DNA of 64,000 nucleotides. It comes from JAHQVK01 sp036788295. Its GTDB lineage: Bacteria; Myxococcota; Kuafuiibacteriia; Kuafuiibacteriales; Kuafuiibacteriaceae. A program made the translations under genes and the position numbers. The stretch is taken from the NCBI GenBank assembly GCA_036788295.1, contig DAIQNR010000024.1:1-64000 (forward strand). Direction: 5' to 3'. How positions within the stretch are numbered: the stretch's first letter is position 1; every line of letters begins with the position of its first letter. A model generated the notes under the pieces. The model saw only the letters and a program-made list of their open reading frames with translations, did not search any database and was not told the origin of the DNA. Shown piece after piece: positions 61,682 to 64,000 of the stretch.

Positions 61682-62359
61682 TCAGAGCGGGCCGACCGCG
61701 GCGCCGATGAGCAGCGTCGCGGTGCTGACCACGGCTATGAGGACGTTGTCGTCGATCGGGCCGAATTCGTACCGTTCCACCGCGGACGCGAGCACCGCCG
61801 CCAACACCCCCCACTCCGGGATGGGCGGGCTCGCCCCCGAAGCCGCCCACCACGCCAGCGGAACGCTCACGGCCAGCATGAAGACATTGCCGAGCGGATG
61901 CTTCGAGCGCCGCCGGACGACGAAGTTTCGCACCACGCCCGTGATCCCGTCGCCAAAGGACATGAACAGGCCGGGGAGGATCGCGAGCCAGGGGTCGTCG
62001 AGCAGCCACCACAGGGCGGACAAGGAGAGCCACCACATCACCGCGAAGCTCACGTCGTTCTTGTTCTCCGCGGTCTGAAACCAGTGGAGCCGGCGACCGG
62101 TGGCGTGGGTCAGATGGATGAACACCCCGAGCAGGAGGCCGGCGACCATCGGGTACCAAAAATCGGTGAAGAGGTAGGGGACGAGCAGGGTAGGGACCCC
62201 GCTGCCGGCCATGTGGACGATCTTTCGGGTGAAATAGACCGCCCGGATCGGCTCCATGCCGCTTGCGACCATTCGGTCGTAGGGGATCTTCGTCAAAAAT
62301 AGGATCGCGATGACATAGATCCCGAGGACCACGGTCCAGCCGAGCTGTCCCCCGATCAT
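61682..62359 (-). CDS. Multi-helix membrane protein, possible prenol (phytol/dolichol-type) kinase
   Basis: 225 residues from ATG 62359, overlapping the bchJ stop (ATGA). It is almost wholly hydrophobic, with about six or seven helices. It contains TRKIVHMAGSGVPTLLVPYL and AILPGLFMSFGDGITGVVRN followed by FVVRRRSKHPLGNVFMLAVS, an arrangement that resembles the CTP-dependent dolichol/phytol kinase family (Sec59/VTE5-like: R-K-x-x-H, then S-F-G-D and a K-x-x-G-N block). This is recognition from memory and not certain. A kinase that salvages phytol or geranylgeraniol would fit the cluster. It converges on the HiPIP gene with 6 bp between stops. Confidence 0.65.
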   Translation of the reverse strand: MIGGQLGWTVVLGIYVIAILFLTKIPYDRMVASGMEPIRAVYFTRKIVHMAGSGVPTLLVPYLFTDFWYPMVAGLLLGVFIHLTHATGRRLHWFQTAENKNDVSFAVMWWLSLSALWWLLDDPWLAILPGLFMSFGDGITGVVRNFVVRRRSKHPLGNVFMLAVSVPLAWWAASGASPPIPEWGVLAAVLASAVERYEFGPIDDNVLIAVVSTATLLIGAAVGPL

Positions 62360-63030
62360 CGCGCGCCTCCGCTCGCGGGAAACTCGAGGACAAAACGGCA
62401 CGCCGCCTCGCCGGTTCTGGCGCAAGCCACCTCGCGGACGGTGAGGCCGGGGGCTGCGAGCTGAAGCAGCCCCTCGAAGGCTGCGGCATAGAAGGCGCCG
62501 CCGAAGCCGAGCCCTTTGGACCCATCTCGGCAGGTGGGAGCGCGCTCGAGCCGAAGAGCCCAATCCGGCGGCCCAGATCCGGGGAGGAGATTCCGGAGCC
62601 GGGCTCCGCTCGCCCCGCTCGAAAACGAGAAACGCCCAGCGCCGGCGAAGGTCCAGGCGTGTTTTTCGAAGGCAAACAGCAGCAGGGGGACCGCCCACCG
62701 AGCGGGCAGGGCCCGCAGCACGGCGGCGAACGGCCGGGGGATGCGGTGGCGGGCCACATAGCTCGCGGTCCGCGTTCCGGCCTCGGCGAGCACCCGCTCG
62801 GACCGATCGGGGGGCAGAAGGCGCCGCACCATCCCGACCGCGTCGACGAACCAGGCCTCGGGAATGAGGCCGTCGAGCCCGACCGGCGGCAGGCGCTGCT
62901 CGACGTCGGCTCGGGTCTTCGCGCCCTCGAGCGCTTCGAGCGCGGCCAGGGTCTGAAGCACCGAATTCGGCCCGATCCGAGGGCCTGGGGCGCCAGGGGC
63001 GAAGTCACTGCGGGCGGTCACCGTCACCAC
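62356..63030 (-). CDS. bchJ: Bacteriochlorophyll 4-vinyl (8-vinyl) reductase family protein BchJ (V4R domain)
   Basis: 224 residues. N-terminal PRIGPNSVLQTLAALEALEG, then VARHRIPRPFAAVLRALPAR, a central GGAFYAAAFEGLLQL and the C-terminal V4R signature (VREVACARTGEAACRFVLEF) all fit BchJ. It is implicated in 8-vinyl handling; it may carry substrate and not itself catalyse the reduction, which BciA/BciB do. The promoter region holds two PpsR-type boxes at 63038-63079. First gene of a two-gene minus-strand unit. Confidence 0.9.
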   Translation of the reverse strand: MVTVTARSDFAPGAPGPRIGPNSVLQTLAALEALEGAKTRADVEQRLPPVGLDGLIPEAWFVDAVGMVRRLLPPDRSERVLAEAGTRTASYVARHRIPRPFAAVLRALPARWAVPLLLFAFEKHAWTFAGAGRFSFSSGASGARLRNLLPGSGPPDWALRLERAPTCRDGSKGLGFGGAFYAAAFEGLLQLAAPGLTVREVACARTGEAACRFVLEFPASGGAR

Positions 63031-63037
63031 GGCGCAA

Positions 63038-63079
63038 TGTAAACATAGATTGACACTGGGATGTCAAACAGCTTTGACT
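63038..63079. promoter_or_regulatory. Pair of PpsR/CrtJ-type boxes between bchJ and the hydrolase gene
   Basis: TGTAAACATAGATTGACA at 63038-63055 is a full match to TGT-N12-ACA. TGTCAAACAGCTTTGACT at 63062-63079 matches with one mismatch. The starts are 24 bp apart, about two helical turns, which suits tetrameric or cooperative repressor binding. TTGACA hexamers lie within the boxes on both strands, so bound PpsR would block both divergent promoters. Clear -10 hexamers are not visible. Confidence 0.7.
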
Positions 63080-63108
63080 TCTACCCCCCCCGGGGCTAGC
63101 CCTCCAGC

Positions 63109-64000
63109 GTGAGCCAAGTGCATGCTCCCCCCCTTCCTCCTGCGGTCGACGCGCCAGCGTTCGAGATGGAGGATCCGCGCGCGGGCCGAATCGCCGGCTA
63201 CGAGCTAGACGGGCCCGGACCGTCGGTGCTGCTCCTGCACAGCATCAACGCCGCCGCGTCCACGATCGAGATGCGGCCCGTGTTCGACATGCTCCGAGGC
63301 AAGCGGGCGCTGACTGCGGTCGATTTGCCTGGCTTCGGTCGGTCGGACCGCAGCGACCGCCGCTACGAGGTGCGCCTGTACACCGACGCGGTCCATGCGG
63401 CGGCGGACCGGGCCTCGGCCCAGTCTGGGGGGGAACCGGTCGATGCCGTCGCGCTGTCCCTGTCCTGCGAATTTCTCGCGCGGGCGGTCACCGAGCGTCC
63501 AGAGCGGTTTCGCCGCATCGTCCTCATCAACCCCACCGGGTTCAGCCGGGGGTCCGACAAGCTCCGCGTCTCCGGAGCGACCCGAGAAATGCGACCCTTC
63601 TCGTTCCTGTTCGAGGGCCGGCCGTGGAGCCGGCCTCTGTTCGACCTTCTGACGAAGGAGGCGGTCGTCCGTTACTTCCTGCGGCGGACCTACGGGTCTC
63701 GGGACGTGGACGAGGATCTGGTGAAGTACGACGTGCTGAGCGCCCGCGTGCTCGGCGCCGAGCACGCGCCGCTCGCGTTTTTGTCGGGCCGACTGTTCAG
63801 CCGGGACATCCGCACGGTGTACGAGGACCTCTCCCTGCCGGTATGGGTCCCCCATGGCACCCGCGGAGACTTCAAGGACTTCAGCGAGTCGAGCTGGGCC
63901 GAGGCCCGCGGCCACTGGCGGTTCGAGGCCTTCGCCTCTGGCGCCATGCCCCACTTCGAGCACCCGGAGCCGTTCTCCGGCTCGCTGAACGCCTTTTTGG
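63109..64000 (+). CDS. Alpha/beta-fold hydrolase, 3' end beyond the window
   Basis: At least 297 residues from GTG 63109 and still open at the window end. Alpha/beta hydrolase architecture: VLLLHSINAAAS oxyanion segment, VDLPGFGRSDRS, a nucleophile-elbow-like ALSLSCEFLARA (Ser flanked by Leu and Cys instead of G-x-S-x-G), then IVLINPTGF. The final His region appears as GAMPHFEHPEPF. Clusters of this kind often carry such a gene, and bchO is also an alpha/beta hydrolase, but I cannot equate them. Sharing an operator region with bchJ, it is likely co-regulated with pigment genes. Confidence 0.8.
   Translation, partial: MSQVHAPPLPPAVDAPAFEMEDPRAGRIAGYELDGPGPSVLLLHSINAAASTIEMRPVFDMLRGKRALTAVDLPGFGRSDRSDRRYEVRLYTDAVHAAADRASAQSGGEPVDAVALSLSCEFLARAVTERPERFRRIVLINPTGFSRGSDKLRVSGATREMRPFSFLFEGRPWSRPLFDLLTKEAVVRYFLRRTYGSRDVDEDLVKYDVLSARVLGAEHAPLAFLSGRLFSRDIRTVYEDLSLPVWVPHGTRGDFKDFSESSWAEARGHWRFEAFASGAMPHFEHPEPFSGSLNAFL

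Noticed and set aside
40180..64000. Recently transferred island judged by base composition
   Set aside because: By eye the GC richness and codon style of the cluster match the flanks; no tRNA, integrase or flanking repeat marks an insertion. Older transfer is still possible.

Overview
The window is a GC-rich bacterial scaffold, about 64 kb, with one assembly gap (100 N at 61314-61413). Its left two thirds look like a myxobacterial or related Myxococcota genome. The signs are two eukaryotic-type Ser/Thr kinases, PEGA/TPR proteins, large tandem lipoproteins with Asp-rich calcium-binding repeats and IPT domains, a beta-helix lipoprotein, a trmFO-xerC-hslV-hslU-argD block, and a DnaK flanked by J-domain/TPR proteins. 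The right third is the core of a purple-bacterial (type II reaction centre) photosynthesis gene cluster. A Myxococcota phototroph is therefore the best reading. The assignment is an inference from gene content, because no rRNA gene is present.

Layout. 1-7304: alkyltransferase-like protein, dnaE, a zinc-ribbon rhomboid, an Ala/Pro-rich membrane-anchored protein, a PlsC acyltransferase and a GNAT. 7414-13969: two tandem paralogous lipoproteins sharing a nearly identical stretch of about 430 bp. 13970-19632: an RND efflux operon (TolC, adaptor, pump). 19765-26608: a beta-helix lipoprotein, divergent from a kinase followed by two PEGA/TPR proteins. 26741-34601: dprA, kinase, trmFO, xerC, hslV, hslU, argD. 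34663-38876: J-domain/TPR protein, DnaK, TPR protein. 38949-40160: rarA, on the minus strand and only 19 bp downstream of the photosynthesis operon.

Photosynthesis cluster, 40180 to the window end. The minus-strand operon is bchF-bchN-bchB-bchH-bchL-bchM-lhaA-puhA-puhB-puhC-small gene-acsF-puhE. Divergent from it on the plus strand are ppaA/aerR-ppsR-bchG-bch2 (PucC-like)-bchP-small membrane protein-HiPIP. A second divergent pair follows: bchJ with a possible prenol-kinase-like gene (minus), and an alpha/beta hydrolase running off the end (plus). Both divergent promoter regions carry pairs of TGT-N12-ACA-like boxes, the PpsR/CrtJ operator type, so local feedback control by the encoded PpsR and AerR is likely.

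How the genes work together. BchH (with BchI/BchD, not in the window) inserts Mg, BchM methylates, and oxygen-dependent AcsF forms ring E. BchL/N/B is the light-independent protochlorophyllide reductase, BchF hydrates the 3-vinyl group, BchJ is linked to 8-vinyl handling, and BchG and BchP attach and reduce the tail. PuhA is the reaction-centre H subunit, and PuhB, PuhC, PuhE and LhaA assemble the complex. The HiPIP, apparently a Tat-exported lipoprotein on an Ala-Pro tether, would re-reduce the reaction centre or its cytochrome. pufLM, bchXYZ, bchC, bchI, bchD and the crt genes are absent here and may lie beyond the right edge.

No tRNA, rRNA, CRISPR array, insertion sequence or replication origin was recognised. 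No gene-free stretch exceeds about 300 bases; the longest are 22567-22806 (divergent, nothing recognised) and 54487-54698 (photosynthesis promoter region).
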